From an uncultured Bacilli bacterium (GTDB lineage: Bacteria; Bacillota_I; Bacilli_A; RF39; UBA660), in contig CAKOKN010000005.1 in the NCBI GenBank assembly GCA_934091055.1, positions 1 to 64,000 of the forward strand: a stretch of 64,000 nucleotides of DNA, read 5' to 3'. The notes below the pieces were generated by a model that worked only from the letters and a program-made list of their open reading frames with translations, was not told where the DNA came from and ran no database searches. Below are positions 24,632 to 34,525 of this stretch, in pieces. How positions within the stretch are numbered: position 1 is the stretch's first letter; each line of letters begins with the position of its first letter. The position numbers and the translations under genes were made by a program.

Positions 24632-25615
24632 ATGTTTAAAATAGGAAATATTGAAATGAAAAATAATATAGTACTTGCTCCTATGGCTGGTGTTTGTAAC
24701 AGTGCTTTTAGAAAGATAATAAAAGAAATGGGATGTGGTCTTATTTATGCCGAGATGGTAAGTGATAAGGGAATGATTTACAATAGTCAAAAAACAAAAG
24801 ATATGCTTTATTTTGAGGAATGTGAGCGGCCAATAGCACAACAAATATTTGGCAGTGATAAGAGTACTTTTGCTAGTGCTGCTAAAATGGTTGAGGATAT
24901 TATGCATCCAGATATTATTGATATTAATATGGGATGTCCTGTTCCTAAGGTGGCTATTAAGTCACAAGCTGGTAGTGCTCTTTTGAAGGATCCTGAAAAA
25001 ATAAGAGACATAGTTAGTTCAGTAGTAAAAACAGTAAAAGTACCTGTAACTGTTAAGATTAGAAGTGGTTGGGATACAAATAGTATAAATGCAGTTGAGG
25101 TCGCAAAAATATGTGAAGAGGCAGGTGCTAGTGCAATTACAGTACACGGTAGAACTAGAAGTCAAGGTTATTCTGGGAATGTTGATTTAGATATCATAAA
25201 GAAAGTAAAAGAAAATGTTAATATACCTGTTATTGGTAATGGGGATATTACTTCTTTAGAAAGCGCTAAAAAAATGATAGAGTACACTGGCTGTGATGCT
25301 ATTATGATTGGAAGAGGTGTACTTGGAAATCCTTGGCTTATTAAGGAATTAGTAACATACTTTGATACTGGTGAGATTATAGAAAAACCTAGTTACGAAG
25401 AGAAGATTAATATGTGTTTTCATCATTTAGAGTATTTATTGAAGATAAAACCAGAGAAAACTGCTGTACTAGAAATGCGTAGTTTTGTAGCTTGGTATAT
25501 TAAAGGTTTACCTAATGCTCAAAGTGTTAAAAACGAAGTATTTAAAGCAAAAACTAGTGATGAACTTAAAAAAATTCTTAATAACTATTTAAAAGTATTA
25601 AAAAATAGTATATAA
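24632..25615 (+). CDS. dusB: tRNA-dihydrouridine synthase
   Basis: A flavin enzyme reducing uridines in the tRNA D-loop. It has the FMN-binding start LAPMAGVCNSAFR, the catalytic loop DINMGCPVPKV with C102, and the phosphate-binding IPVIGNGDI and MIGRGVLGNPW. At 327 residues from ATG 24632 (GAGG at 24621-24624) it is typical. In many Firmicutes dusB stands directly before lysS, as here with one gene between. Confidence 0.92.
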   Translation: MFKIGNIEMKNNIVLAPMAGVCNSAFRKIIKEMGCGLIYAEMVSDKGMIYNSQKTKDMLYFEECERPIAQQIFGSDKSTFASAAKMVEDIMHPDIIDINMGCPVPKVAIKSQAGSALLKDPEKIRDIVSSVVKTVKVPVTVKIRSGWDTNSINAVEVAKICEEAGASAITVHGRTRSQGYSGNVDLDIIKKVKENVNIPVIGNGDITSLESAKKMIEYTGCDAIMIGRGVLGNPWLIKELVTYFDTGEIIEKPSYEEKINMCFHHLEYLLKIKPEKTAVLEMRSFVAWYIKGLPNAQSVKNEVFKAKTSDELKKILNNYLKVLKNSI

Positions 25616-25634
25616 TATTTATTAGGTGATGTGA

Positions 25635-26234
25635 ATGAAAGCGAATATTTTTAAGAGAGTTAGTGCTTATCTAATTGATTATTTTATAGTTATGTTTATA
25701 CTTTCATTAATAACTATGGGTATTGGTGGGAATAGTACAATAACTAAAGAAATAAATAATTTAGCAGAAAGTTATGCAAATAAAGAGATTACTATTGAAG
25801 AATATAGTGAAAAAACGCAAGAATTAAATTATGAACTTCAGAAAAGTAATGTAGCTGTTAATGCAGTTTCAGTAACACTATTTATTGGTTACTTTATTGT
25901 ATTTGCATATTTTAATAAAGGGCAAACTATTGGTAAGAAATTATTAAAAATTAAGGTAGTAGAAGATAATAAGAAACCTAGTATAAAGGCAATGATTATT
26001 AGAGGCTTGTTTGTATATGGTATACTTACAGGACTATATACTGCGATTTTTGTTAATATTCTTAGTAAAAAATATTTTAATTATGGTAGTGCAATATGTA
26101 GTTATATTGAATTATTCTTTGTAGTGGTATCTTTCTTTATGGTACTATACAAAAAGGATGGAAGGGGATTACACGATTTGATGGCTGGTACTAGCGTTAT
26201 AGAAGAGGTGAAAGAAAATGGAAAGACAATTTAG
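25635..26234 (+). CDS. RDD-family membrane protein
   Basis: A 199-residue membrane protein of the RDD family: it begins FKRVSAYLIDYFIVMF with the Arg-Asp pattern, has four hydrophobic segments, GQTIGKKLLKIKVV after the second, and ends RGLHDLMAGTSVIEE. The family is broad and mostly of unknown function, with some ion-transport proposals. It overlaps the lysS start by 17 bases. Confidence 0.8.
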   Translation: MKANIFKRVSAYLIDYFIVMFILSLITMGIGGNSTITKEINNLAESYANKEITIEEYSEKTQELNYELQKSNVAVNAVSVTLFIGYFIVFAYFNKGQTIGKKLLKIKVVEDNKKPSIKAMIIRGLFVYGILTGLYTAIFVNILSKKYFNYGSAICSYIELFFVVVSFFMVLYKKDGRGLHDLMAGTSVIEEVKENGKTI

Positions 26235-28116
26235 TGAACAAGAACAAGTAAGAAGGGATAAATTAGAGGAGATAAAGAATTATTGCAATCCTTATCCTGA
26301 AAAATATAATATTACGCATAAGATTAGAGAAGCAAGATTATTAGAGGATGGTACCACTGATGTTGCTATAGCAGGTAGAATTGTATTTATGAGAAAGATG
26401 GGTAAGCTTTCATTTGTAAGAATTCGTGATATTGAAGGGGATATGCAACTTGAAATTAAGATAGATATGGTTGGGGAAGATAAATATAATTTCTTTAAAA
26501 AACTAATTGATACTGGAGATTTCATTGGAGCAAATGGTGAAATATTTACAACACAAACTGGAGAGAAAACTTTAAGAGTACATAGTTTTGAGTTTTTAGG
26601 AAAAGCTCTTAGACCATTACCAGAGAAGTTTCACGGTCTTACAGATACTGAAATGAAGTATAGACAAAGATATGTTGATTTAATTATAAATGAAGATTCT
26701 AGACGTGTATTTTTAGGTAGAAGTAAATTTTATTCTTACTTACATAAATATTTAGGAGAAAATGGCTTTTTACAAGTAGAAACTCCTATACTACAAAATG
26801 CTGTGTGTGGAGCTAGTGCTAGACCTTTTTATACACATCATAATGCTTTAGATATGGATTGTAATCTTAGAATAGCTCCTGAAACATATTTAAAACAATG
26901 TATAGCAGGTGGCTTTGATAAGGTATATGAACTTGCTAAATGTTTTAGAAATGAAGGAATGGATACAGAACATTTACAGGAATTTACTCAAGTAGAGTGG
27001 TATGCTTCTTATTGGAATTTTGAAGATAATATTAAGTTTTATCAAGGATTTATAAGAGGATTACTTAAAGAACTTATAGGTGATACTGTTGTTAATTATC
27101 AAGGTAATAAAATAGACTTTGGTGCTGATTGGAAAAGAATTAACTATGTCGAAGAAATGAGAAATGTATTAGGTTTTGATTTTCTTGATATAGATGATCC
27201 TAAAGCCCTTAAAGATAAAGTGGTAGAAAAAGGTTTATTTACTTATGATGAACTAGAAGAATATAAGTCTCTTAGTCAAATTATAGATTTTATATATAAA
27301 AGAAAAATTAGAACTGACGTTCTAGAACCTACTATTATATATAACTATCCAGCAGTTTTAATTCCTCTTGCAAGAAGAAATGATACTGATCCTAGAGTTA
27401 TAGATGTGTTCCAAGTTGTTGCTTGTGGTACAGAATTGTGTAAGGCTTATTCAGAACTTGTTAATCCATTTACACAAAGAGAGGCTTTTGAGGATCAATT
27501 AAAAGCTAAAGCTCAAGGTGATGATGAGACTATGGAACTTGATGAAGATTTCTTGTCTTCAATGGAACAAGGTATGCCTCCTATATCTGGACTTGGATTT
27601 GGTATTGATAGACTTATGATGATTATTTATGATAGACCTTCTATTAGAGATGTTGTTTTATTTCCACAAATGAAGCCATTAAATGATACAAAGAAGATTG
27701 TTACTGTAAATAATACATCTTTAGTAGATACAAAAGTAATAGACTTTTCTAATGTTAAAATAGAACCTTTATTTGAAGAGGAAGTAGACTTTGATACTTT
27801 TAGTAAATCTGATTTTAGAGTTGTAAAAATTATTAATTGTGAGGAAGTTCCAAATTCTAAGAAATTATTAAAATTTACTTTGAATGATGGTACTGGTACT
27901 GATAGAATAATTTTAAGCGGCATTCGTGAATATTATACGCCTTCGGAGTTGATTGGTAAAACTTGCGTTGCAATTGTAAATCTTCCTCCTAAAACTATGG
28001 CTGGAATTGATTCTTGTGGAATGTTAATTAGTGCTGTTTATGAAGATAGTGGAAAAGAGAAGTTACATCTATTAATGATAAGTGATTGTATACCAGCAGG
28101 AGCTAAGTTATATTAA
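26218..28116 (+). CDS. lysS: Lysyl-tRNA synthetase (class II) with C-terminal tRNA-binding domain
   Basis: LysRS charges tRNA-Lys. In order: N-terminal OB anticodon-binding domain (about 55-145, IAGRIVFMRKMGKLSFVRIRD), class II motif 2 FRNEGMDTEHLQEFTQVEWY, motif 3 GLGFGIDRLMM, ending near 485. A linker then leads to an extra OB-type tRNA-binding domain (about 523-632, SKSDFRVVKI ... IVNLPPKTMAGIDSCGMLIS), the EMAP/Trbp111 module usually found at the end of MetRS. The total is 632 residues against about 500 for usual LysRS. In this window MetRS lacks that module. Confidence 0.94.
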   Translation: MERQFSEQEQVRRDKLEEIKNYCNPYPEKYNITHKIREARLLEDGTTDVAIAGRIVFMRKMGKLSFVRIRDIEGDMQLEIKIDMVGEDKYNFFKKLIDTGDFIGANGEIFTTQTGEKTLRVHSFEFLGKALRPLPEKFHGLTDTEMKYRQRYVDLIINEDSRRVFLGRSKFYSYLHKYLGENGFLQVETPILQNAVCGASARPFYTHHNALDMDCNLRIAPETYLKQCIAGGFDKVYELAKCFRNEGMDTEHLQEFTQVEWYASYWNFEDNIKFYQGFIRGLLKELIGDTVVNYQGNKIDFGADWKRINYVEEMRNVLGFDFLDIDDPKALKDKVVEKGLFTYDELEEYKSLSQIIDFIYKRKIRTDVLEPTIIYNYPAVLIPLARRNDTDPRVIDVFQVVACGTELCKAYSELVNPFTQREAFEDQLKAKAQGDDETMELDEDFLSSMEQGMPPISGLGFGIDRLMMIIYDRPSIRDVVLFPQMKPLNDTKKIVTVNNTSLVDTKVIDFSNVKIEPLFEEEVDFDTFSKSDFRVVKIINCEEVPNSKKLLKFTLNDGTGTDRIILSGIREYYTPSELIGKTCVAIVNLPPKTMAGIDSCGMLISAVYEDSGKEKLHLLMISDCIPAGAKLY

Positions 28117-28180
28117 TTTATTTAATAGGGTACTAATTTATCTATTTTTGATATATTTAGTCTTAATGTGTTATAAAATA

Positions 28181-28211
28181 AGGGAAAACGTTTGAAATTT
28201 TCTCTTTTTTA
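28181..28211 (+). terminator. Terminator after lysS
   Basis: AGGGAAAA (28181-28188) pairs with TTTTCTCT (28198-28205) with one wobble, then T6. Confidence 0.7.
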
Positions 28212-28239
28212 TTTACTTTTAATTCATTTGTGCTATAAT
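28212..28239 (+). promoter_or_regulatory. Promoter of the transporter at 28.3 kb
   Basis: TTTACT (28212-28217) and TATAAT (28234-28239), 16 bp apart. Confidence 0.6.
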
Positions 28240-28259
28240 TATTGTTAGAGGAGGTTATT

Positions 28260-29723
28260 ATGAAAAAACATAGTTTATTTAAAGTGATGTTGATTATTTT
28301 GGGATTATTAGTAATTTGTAGTTACATTATTCCTGGAAGAGAAGGCAGTCTATCATACATAGCATTAGGTGATATTGGACTTAACTTTGCACAGTCATTC
28401 TATTATTTCTTTGATACTGTTGTTTACTTAATAGTACTTGGTGCATTTTATGGAATACTAAATTCTATACCTGCATATAAGAAATTATTAGATGGCATTA
28501 CATCAAAAGTAAGATCACATAGTAAATTATTCGTATTCCTTACTACTGGAGTATTTGCAGTACTTACTTCAATAACTGGACTTATGAATACTATTCTTAT
28601 TTTTGTACCATTTGTTATTTCAATTATAATGCTACTTGGATATGATAAACTTGTTGCTGTAAGTGCTACTATAGTTGCTATGCTTGTAGGTTATGCTGGT
28701 GGAATATTTGTAACATTCAGAGATCCTAGTAGCTATTATGGATATGCATCTACTACTCTAGAACAAATGGCAGGTTTAGATACTTATACTTGTCTATTAG
28801 TAAAAATTATATTACTAGTTTTAGGTGTAGCTTTCCTTATACTTTATATCAATTGGCATATTAAAAATGTTCAAAATAAAAAGGTTAAGTATGAGTTAAA
28901 TGAGAGCAGCGAAGTAATGGTATCAGAAGTAAAAGGTGATTATAAGAATATTAAGACTTGGCCTTTATTGGTAGTTTTATCATTAATCTTAGTTATCTTA
29001 GTATTAGGATATATGCCTTGGAATTCATTATTTGGAATTGAATGTTTTGACAAATTCCACGAATGGTTAATTGGCTTGACTATTCCTAAATTTAGTGTAT
29101 TTGGTATTAAGTTCCCTGAATATCCAGTATTTAATAGTTTAATTTCAGGTAATCTATATGCTTTAGGTAATTGGGGAAGTTTAGGTTCATATATGTCAAT
29201 TATTATAACTTTGATTGTCTTCTCTATTATATTGAAGATTATATACAGAGTTAAATTTAATGATGTAATTGATTCTTTTGTTGAAGGATCTAAGAAGATG
29301 ATACCTAGTATTCTATTAATGATGATTGCTTATGCTATATTGGTTTGTTCTTATAATAATGGTATAATGTCTACTATTATCACTTGGCTTGCTGGTACAA
29401 AATTAGGTCTTAATGCTGCTGCTACTGTTTTAGTAAGTGCACTTGGTACTTTATTACATCCAGATTTCTATTATGCAGTTGCTGGCGTATTTAATCCTAT
29501 TTTAACAGCTGCTACTGATGAATCAATGACTTCTACATATGTAGTTGCTTTCCAAAGTGTTTATGGATTAGTATCTGTAATTGCACCTACTAGTTTCTTA
29601 TTAATAGTAGTGCTTAAATACTTTGATATTCCATATACTACTTGGATTAAGTACATATGGAGATTTGTGTTAGTGTTATTATCAATTATAATATTATCAT
29701 TAATTGTGCTTTCATTAATATAG
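28260..29723 (+). CDS. Polytopic transporter, YfcC/DcuC-like
   Basis: 487 residues with about eleven to twelve hydrophobic segments and two amphipathic hairpin regions, as in the ion-transporter superfamily containing YfcC, DcuC and AbgT carriers. It has ITGLMNTILIFVPFVISI and a late segment VLVSALGTLLHPDFYYAVAGVFNPIL, suggestive of the YfcC/DcuC group, which move amino acids or C4-dicarboxylates. The substrate cannot be told from sequence. ATG 28260 is chosen with AGAGGAGG at 28247-28254. Confidence 0.65.
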   Translation: MKKHSLFKVMLIILGLLVICSYIIPGREGSLSYIALGDIGLNFAQSFYYFFDTVVYLIVLGAFYGILNSIPAYKKLLDGITSKVRSHSKLFVFLTTGVFAVLTSITGLMNTILIFVPFVISIIMLLGYDKLVAVSATIVAMLVGYAGGIFVTFRDPSSYYGYASTTLEQMAGLDTYTCLLVKIILLVLGVAFLILYINWHIKNVQNKKVKYELNESSEVMVSEVKGDYKNIKTWPLLVVLSLILVILVLGYMPWNSLFGIECFDKFHEWLIGLTIPKFSVFGIKFPEYPVFNSLISGNLYALGNWGSLGSYMSIIITLIVFSIILKIIYRVKFNDVIDSFVEGSKKMIPSILLMMIAYAILVCSYNNGIMSTIITWLAGTKLGLNAAATVLVSALGTLLHPDFYYAVAGVFNPILTAATDESMTSTYVVAFQSVYGLVSVIAPTSFLLIVVLKYFDIPYTTWIKYIWRFVLVLLSIIILSLIVLSLI

Positions 29724-29732
29724 AAATAAAAT

Positions 29733-29758
29733 GTCTACCTTATGGTAGGCGTTTTTTT
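29733..29758 (+). terminator. Terminator after the transporter
   Basis: GTCTACC (29733-29739) pairs with GGTAGGC (29744-29750), one wobble, loop TTAT, followed by T7. Confidence 0.8.
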
Positions 29759-29839
29759 GCGCACAAAGTCTTATTTTAGTGTTTAAAATATTTCAAAATA
29801 TATCATTATATACATAGAATAGATTGAGAGGAGAATAAT

Positions 29840-32149
29840 ATGATAGGCAATTTTAGTGAGGAAGCACAGAAGGTTCTACTTAATGCAAAAAATGAAATGT
29901 TAAATTTAGGACATCCTTATATAGGGACAGAACATCTTTTATTATCTATACTTAAAAGTGATGGTAGTATTTCTGATAGATTAAAAGAATATGGACTTAA
30001 TTATAATAATTTTAAAGAGGAATTATCAAGAATAGTTGGTAGTACTAATAATAAGACAGAGTTTTTCTTATATACCCCTTTGTTAAAGAAGGTTATAGAG
30101 TCTGCTATAATGGATAGTAGAGAAAATAATGATGGAGAGGTTACAGTAGAGCATTTATTTTTCTCTATGTTAGAAGAAGGAGAAGGTATAGCAATAAGAC
30201 TTCTTATTGGTATGAAGATTGATATAGAGACAATGTACGATGATTTTTCTATAAGTTTAATAAAAAAAGGAAAAAAGAATAAGAAGAAAAAGCTTTTAAT
30301 AGATGATCTGGGTGTTGATATTACAGAGAGGGCTAAAAATAAAGAACTTGATCCAGTGATTGGAAGAGATAAAGAAGTTAAAAGGGTGATGGAAATATTA
30401 TGTCGTAGAACAAAAAATAACCCTATTTTGATAGGTGCTGCAGGTGTTGGCAAGACTGCAATAGTGGAGGAGTTATCTAGACTTATAGCTAATGATGATG
30501 TTCCAAATAATCTTGCAAATAAGAAAATTATTTCTCTTGATATGGCTACTATGGTGGCAGGAACAAAGTATCGTGGTGAGTTTGAAGAAAGAATGAAAAA
30601 AGTATTAAAGGAAATTGAAGATAATTCTGAGATAATTCTATTTATAGATGAGATACATACTTTGGTTGGGGCAGGTGGAGCTGAGGGGGCAATAGATGCT
30701 TCTAATATATTAAAACCTGCACTTGCTAGAGGCAAGATTAGATGTATAGGGGCAACAACAACAGATGAATATAAAAAGTTTATAGAAAAGGATTCTGCAT
30801 TAGAGAGAAGATTCCAAAAAGTTAAGGTAGAAGAACCAAACATTAAAGAAACAAAAAATATTTTATTAAAAATCAAATTTTTATATGAAAAATACCATAA
30901 TGTTATTATAGAAGACACTATAGTCGATGAAATTGTCAATTTATCTGAGAAGTATATATTTGATCGCAATAGACCAGATAAAGAAATAGATGTGTTAGAT
31001 GAAGTTTGTTCTATGGTTAGCATTAAAGAAAATAAGGATACTGGTAAACTAAAGAGTATAAAAAAAGAAATTACTAAATTAAATAAAGAAAGAAATAGTT
31101 ATATTATTGATAATTCAATAGATAGGGCGTATGAAATTAGAAAGAAGATAACTAAGCTTTCATCAGACTTAAATAAAATTGAGTTGATGTGCAAGAATGA
31201 AAAGAATGTAATTTCAAAAGAGGATGTAGCTACAGTAATTAATAATAGAACAGGTATTCCTATATATGATATAATGAAGAATAATGTTGATGGTGGTTCA
31301 ATGTATAATAGTTTAAGTAGTGTCATTGTAGGACAAAACAAAATTATAGATAATTTAATAGATATTACAAAAAGAATCAAAACTGGTTATAATAATAAAT
31401 GCTATTCTTGTTTATTTGTAGGATCTTCAGGTGTTGGTAAAAGTATGTTGGCTAAAAGATATGCTGATTTATTAGTGGGTCATAAAAACCTTATTAGATT
31501 AGATATGAGTGAATACTCAGATAGTACTTCAGTTAATAAGATACTAGGTTCTTCGCCTGGATATGTCGGATATGATGATAATAAAAATATTTTAGAAGAA
31601 ATTCGTAATAAGCCTAATAGTGTGTTGTTGCTTGATGAGATAGATAAAGCTCATCAAGCAGTTATTAATTTGTTTTATCAGATATTAGAGGAAGGAGAAA
31701 TAAAGAATTCTAAGGGGGTTAATGTTAAATTTAATAATGTTCTTATTTTAATGACTTCAAATGTAGGCTTTGATAAGAATAGTATTGGATTTAATAAAGT
31801 ATCTGATGGTAATGTTATGGTAAGCTTAAAGAATTATTTTAATAGTGCGTTTGTTAATAGAATAGATAATATTTTAGTATTTAATAGATTAAAAGAAGAA
31901 GATATTAGAAATATAATTACTGATAGAATTAATAATTTACAAACTAAATATAATAATATTTCTATTAATATTAAACCAAGAGTAATAGATGAAATATTAG
32001 ATAAAAGTGATTATTATGAGTTTGGAGCTAGAAGAATAGATAAGATTATTTCTAAAAATATAGAGAGTATTATTATTGATAATATTGTTATGGGAAATAG
32101 TGAAGTAGTTATTAATTCGATAAATGAAAAGAATATCACGATGATGTGA
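29840..32149 (+). CDS. clpC: ATP-dependent Clp protease ATPase subunit ClpC
   Basis: ClpC unfolds proteins and feeds them to ClpP. Two Clp-N repeats (about 1-140), D1 with Walker A GAAGVGKT (199-206) and Walker B FIDEIHTLVGAGGAEGA, a short UVR-like/M-domain coiled coil (IKKEITKLNKERN), D2 with GSSGVGKSMLAK and VLLLDEIDKAH, and a likely ClpP-binding loop near SIGFN. At 769 residues it is shorter than Bacillus ClpC (810), and the mcsA, mcsB and ctsR genes that accompany clpC there are absent. Confidence 0.9.
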   Translation: MIGNFSEEAQKVLLNAKNEMLNLGHPYIGTEHLLLSILKSDGSISDRLKEYGLNYNNFKEELSRIVGSTNNKTEFFLYTPLLKKVIESAIMDSRENNDGEVTVEHLFFSMLEEGEGIAIRLLIGMKIDIETMYDDFSISLIKKGKKNKKKKLLIDDLGVDITERAKNKELDPVIGRDKEVKRVMEILCRRTKNNPILIGAAGVGKTAIVEELSRLIANDDVPNNLANKKIISLDMATMVAGTKYRGEFEERMKKVLKEIEDNSEIILFIDEIHTLVGAGGAEGAIDASNILKPALARGKIRCIGATTTDEYKKFIEKDSALERRFQKVKVEEPNIKETKNILLKIKFLYEKYHNVIIEDTIVDEIVNLSEKYIFDRNRPDKEIDVLDEVCSMVSIKENKDTGKLKSIKKEITKLNKERNSYIIDNSIDRAYEIRKKITKLSSDLNKIELMCKNEKNVISKEDVATVINNRTGIPIYDIMKNNVDGGSMYNSLSSVIVGQNKIIDNLIDITKRIKTGYNNKCYSCLFVGSSGVGKSMLAKRYADLLVGHKNLIRLDMSEYSDSTSVNKILGSSPGYVGYDDNKNILEEIRNKPNSVLLLDEIDKAHQAVINLFYQILEEGEIKNSKGVNVKFNNVLILMTSNVGFDKNSIGFNKVSDGNVMVSLKNYFNSAFVNRIDNILVFNRLKEEDIRNIITDRINNLQTKYNNISINIKPRVIDEILDKSDYYEFGARRIDKIISKNIESIIIDNIVMGNSEVVINSINEKNITMM

Positions 32150-32158
32150 TATTCTTTT
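32127..32158. terminator. Shared terminator of clpC and the CapA-like gene
   Basis: AAAAGAATATCAC (32127-32139) and GTGATATTCTTTT (32146-32158) form a perfect 13-bp stem with A- and T-runs on both sides, so it works for both converging genes. It contains the clpC stop codon and part of the opposite stop. Confidence 0.85.
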
Positions 32159-33416
32159 AATCTACAGTTTCTTTTACGTATATGTTACTGTCTAACTTTT
32201 GTACTATTTCTTTATAGGTATTATATACTTGTTTATAGTTTGGTAGATAATCTTTGATTTCACTATTACTAAATGGTATGACTTTAAAGCCTCTCCAAGT
32301 TGATTGGTTATAATAATTGTATATTAATTCATTTTCTACGTTAGTTATTTTTATACTTGATTTGTCTTTGCTTACTGTTTTTTCAATGTTTAAGCTTGTC
32401 ATTAATCCTGTAGTGCATTTGTAATCTGTGCAAGGTGCTTTGTTTTGATATTGTGCTGATATGAAATTTCCTAGAGAGTATATTACTAGTGTATTATCTA
32501 TCCAAGTTACTGGTTGTATTACGTGAGGATGTGTTCCTATTATTATATCTACTCCTAGTGATGCTAGGTAATTGGCCATATCTTTTTCATAAGCGGTTGG
32601 CTCAAATGTATATTCTACTCCCCAGTGGGCTGCTACTATAAGGACATCTACTTTGTCTCTTACTTTTTCAATATCTTCTTTTACTTGTTTCTTATATGCT
32701 TGATATTTAGTGTCTTTTTCTGGATTATTAATATTGTCTATATCAGTAGGCCAAACATTTACTAAATAATCATTTGGTACGGGCATACCATTTGTTCCAT
32801 ATGTATAATTAAGCATTGTGTATTTAATATTGTTTTTTTCTGCTATTTTAATTTCATTTCTTTCTTCGTCACTACAATAACTACCAGCAGTTAATACATT
32901 TGTTTTTTCTTTCCAATATTTACAAGAGTTTTCTACGGCTTTTTTGCCACTGTCCATAGTGTGGTTTGTTGCTAAGCTTACTAGGTTAAATCCAGCATCT
33001 AACATTGCATCTCCTGCTTCATATGGTGAATTAAATGTTGGGTAGTCAGATAGTCCTAATTCTGTTCCTCCTAATATTGTTTCTTGATTGTAATAACCAA
33101 TGTCGTAATTGGAAACTATTTCTTTTATATTTGTTATCATTGGTTTGAAATCATAACCGTCATAATTGGCATGTTTATTGGCATCTTTATATAATGATGA
33201 ATGTATTAAATAATCTCCTACTGCTATTAATGATAACTCATATTTTTTTTCTTTATTATCATTATTTTTGTCTGTTTTTTCTTCTATATTTGGTTCTTTT
33301 TCTTTATTTAATAGTTTATATGTTGGATATGAACCCGCTATTAATATTAAAAGTATAATTAATACTATTTTTACACTTTTTTTAAGTTTTCTCTTTCTTT
33401 TTCTTCGTTTACTCAT
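32157..33416 (-). CDS. CapA-family metallophosphatase-like surface protein
   Basis: 419 residues with a very basic start (MSKRRKRKRKLKKS), one membrane anchor (about 15-35) and an outer PGA_cap (CapA/PgsA) domain of the calcineurin-like fold: AVGDYLIHSSLY, GYYNQETIL, SLATNHTMDSG, VAAHWGVEYTF, GTHPHVIQPV and IYSLGNFISAQ. In Bacillus, CapA/PgsA helps make or anchor poly-gamma-glutamate; no capB or capC is near, so the substrate here is unknown. Start at base 33416, AAGGTGG upstream. Confidence 0.88.
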   Translation of the reverse strand: MSKRRKRKRKLKKSVKIVLIILLILIAGSYPTYKLLNKEKEPNIEEKTDKNNDNKEKKYELSLIAVGDYLIHSSLYKDANKHANYDGYDFKPMITNIKEIVSNYDIGYYNQETILGGTELGLSDYPTFNSPYEAGDAMLDAGFNLVSLATNHTMDSGKKAVENSCKYWKEKTNVLTAGSYCSDEERNEIKIAEKNNIKYTMLNYTYGTNGMPVPNDYLVNVWPTDIDNINNPEKDTKYQAYKKQVKEDIEKVRDKVDVLIVAAHWGVEYTFEPTAYEKDMANYLASLGVDIIIGTHPHVIQPVTWIDNTLVIYSLGNFISAQYQNKAPCTDYKCTTGLMTSLNIEKTVSKDKSSIKITNVENELIYNYYNQSTWRGFKVIPFSNSEIKDYLPNYKQVYNTYKEIVQKLDSNIYVKETVD

Positions 33417-33467
33417 TTTTACCACCTTACTATATAAGTATAACAAAACTATTATATTTTGTAAATG

Positions 33468-33492
33468 AAAAAAACTTACTTTATAGTAAGCT
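33468..33492 (-). terminator. Terminator of the NAGPA-like gene
   Basis: CTTACT (33475-33480) pairs with AGTAAG (33485-33490); on the minus strand the stem is followed by T7. Confidence 0.75.
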
Positions 33493-34524
33493 TTAATTCA
33501 TAAGTCCCCAACCGGTAACTACATATCTTCCGCCTTGTCTTTTGGCAGCAGCAGGTGGGTTATTATATAGTTTGTTATCAATTATTAATGATGAGGATTG
33601 TCCTCCATCTAGATTAGCAGCATTATATGCTCCGTATTTTAATAGGACATCAACCATATCTTGAAGACTTGCTCCGTTGATGTAGTTTTCTCCATCTATT
33701 ACTAGGAACATCATAACTCCATCTTTTGTTTGGGCTATGGCTACACGTGGTGCTTGACCCCAAGGGTCACCATATATTTCTAATGGCTTTCCATTAACTA
33801 TTAGGAATGGACCGAATATCATACCATCACTTATGTTGGCTGCTAATGCTTCGTTAGCAGTGGCATTTGACATTAGTTTTAATTTGCTATCTTTGGTTAT
33901 TCCAATAATATTGTCTCTAGCTGTGTCTGCGTCTTCTTTACCCCAAGTTATTTTTCCGTCTTGTATAACTATTCCAATTGGTATATCAGAACCATATCCT
34001 TCATCAATAAAGCCACCACCATTGATGCATACACTAGCGTCATATCTTTGACACATTGTTAGAACTCTTTCACCTTTACCACCAATATTAAATTGTTTTG
34101 TTGATATTAGTTTAACTTTTTCAGGTTTATATATTGCCACTAGATATCCTTTTGAAGTTCCTATTTTTAAGTTTATTACTTTGTAGGCATCATCAGGATT
34201 ATCTCTAGTAAATAGTTCTTCTTCATATTTATCTTTATATTTAGATTTCTCTTTAGTGTTTATTACGACATCTTCAGTATTTGCATCTTCATCTATAGTT
34301 ACAAAATAATTACTTTTATTTATTTTATCAATTGTTTCTTGACTATAAAAGATATTAGCAAAATATTGATGATTCATAGTTTTTAATGCTGTAGTTACAT
34401 ATAGGTTTCTTACATAATCAAATGGACCATACATCATTACAAAACCTGCTATAGCTAGAACATCTAAAATAATAAATACTATTGTAGTTTTATATATCTT
34501 TTTCTTACTTCTTTTCTTGTGCAT
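33493..34524 (-). CDS. Phosphodiester glycosidase (NAGPA) domain surface protein
   Basis: 343 residues: basic N-terminus, one transmembrane helix (about 11-33) and an outer NAGPA domain (Pfam PF09992), known from the mammalian uncovering enzyme and bacterial exopolysaccharide proteins. Motifs: VCINGGGFIDEG, GIVIQDGKI, APRVAIAQTKDG and the signature AANLDGGQSSSLIID, ending in RYVVTGWGL. Likely acts on cell-wall or capsular phosphodiester-linked sugars. Start at 34524 with GAGGTGG upstream; one base separates it from the preceding gene's stop. Confidence 0.88.
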   Translation of the reverse strand: MHKKRSKKKIYKTTIVFIILDVLAIAGFVMMYGPFDYVRNLYVTTALKTMNHQYFANIFYSQETIDKINKSNYFVTIDEDANTEDVVINTKEKSKYKDKYEEELFTRDNPDDAYKVINLKIGTSKGYLVAIYKPEKVKLISTKQFNIGGKGERVLTMCQRYDASVCINGGGFIDEGYGSDIPIGIVIQDGKITWGKEDADTARDNIIGITKDSKLKLMSNATANEALAANISDGMIFGPFLIVNGKPLEIYGDPWGQAPRVAIAQTKDGVMMFLVIDGENYINGASLQDMVDVLLKYGAYNAANLDGGQSSSLIIDNKLYNNPPAAAKRQGGRYVVTGWGLMN

Positions 34525-34525
34525 T

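Noticed and set aside
24587..25011. Minus-strand frames opposite dusB
   Set aside because: They mirror the conserved dus gene and have no start signals.
30001..31023. 340-residue frame antisense to clpC
   Set aside because: It is a mirror of the conserved clpC reading frame, has Ser/Leu/Ile-rich composition typical of antisense AT-rich frames, and has no ribosome binding site.
33740..33760. CACGTG sequence as a further parS
   Set aside because: ACACGTGGTG lacks the TGTT and AACA arms and lies inside a coding gene.
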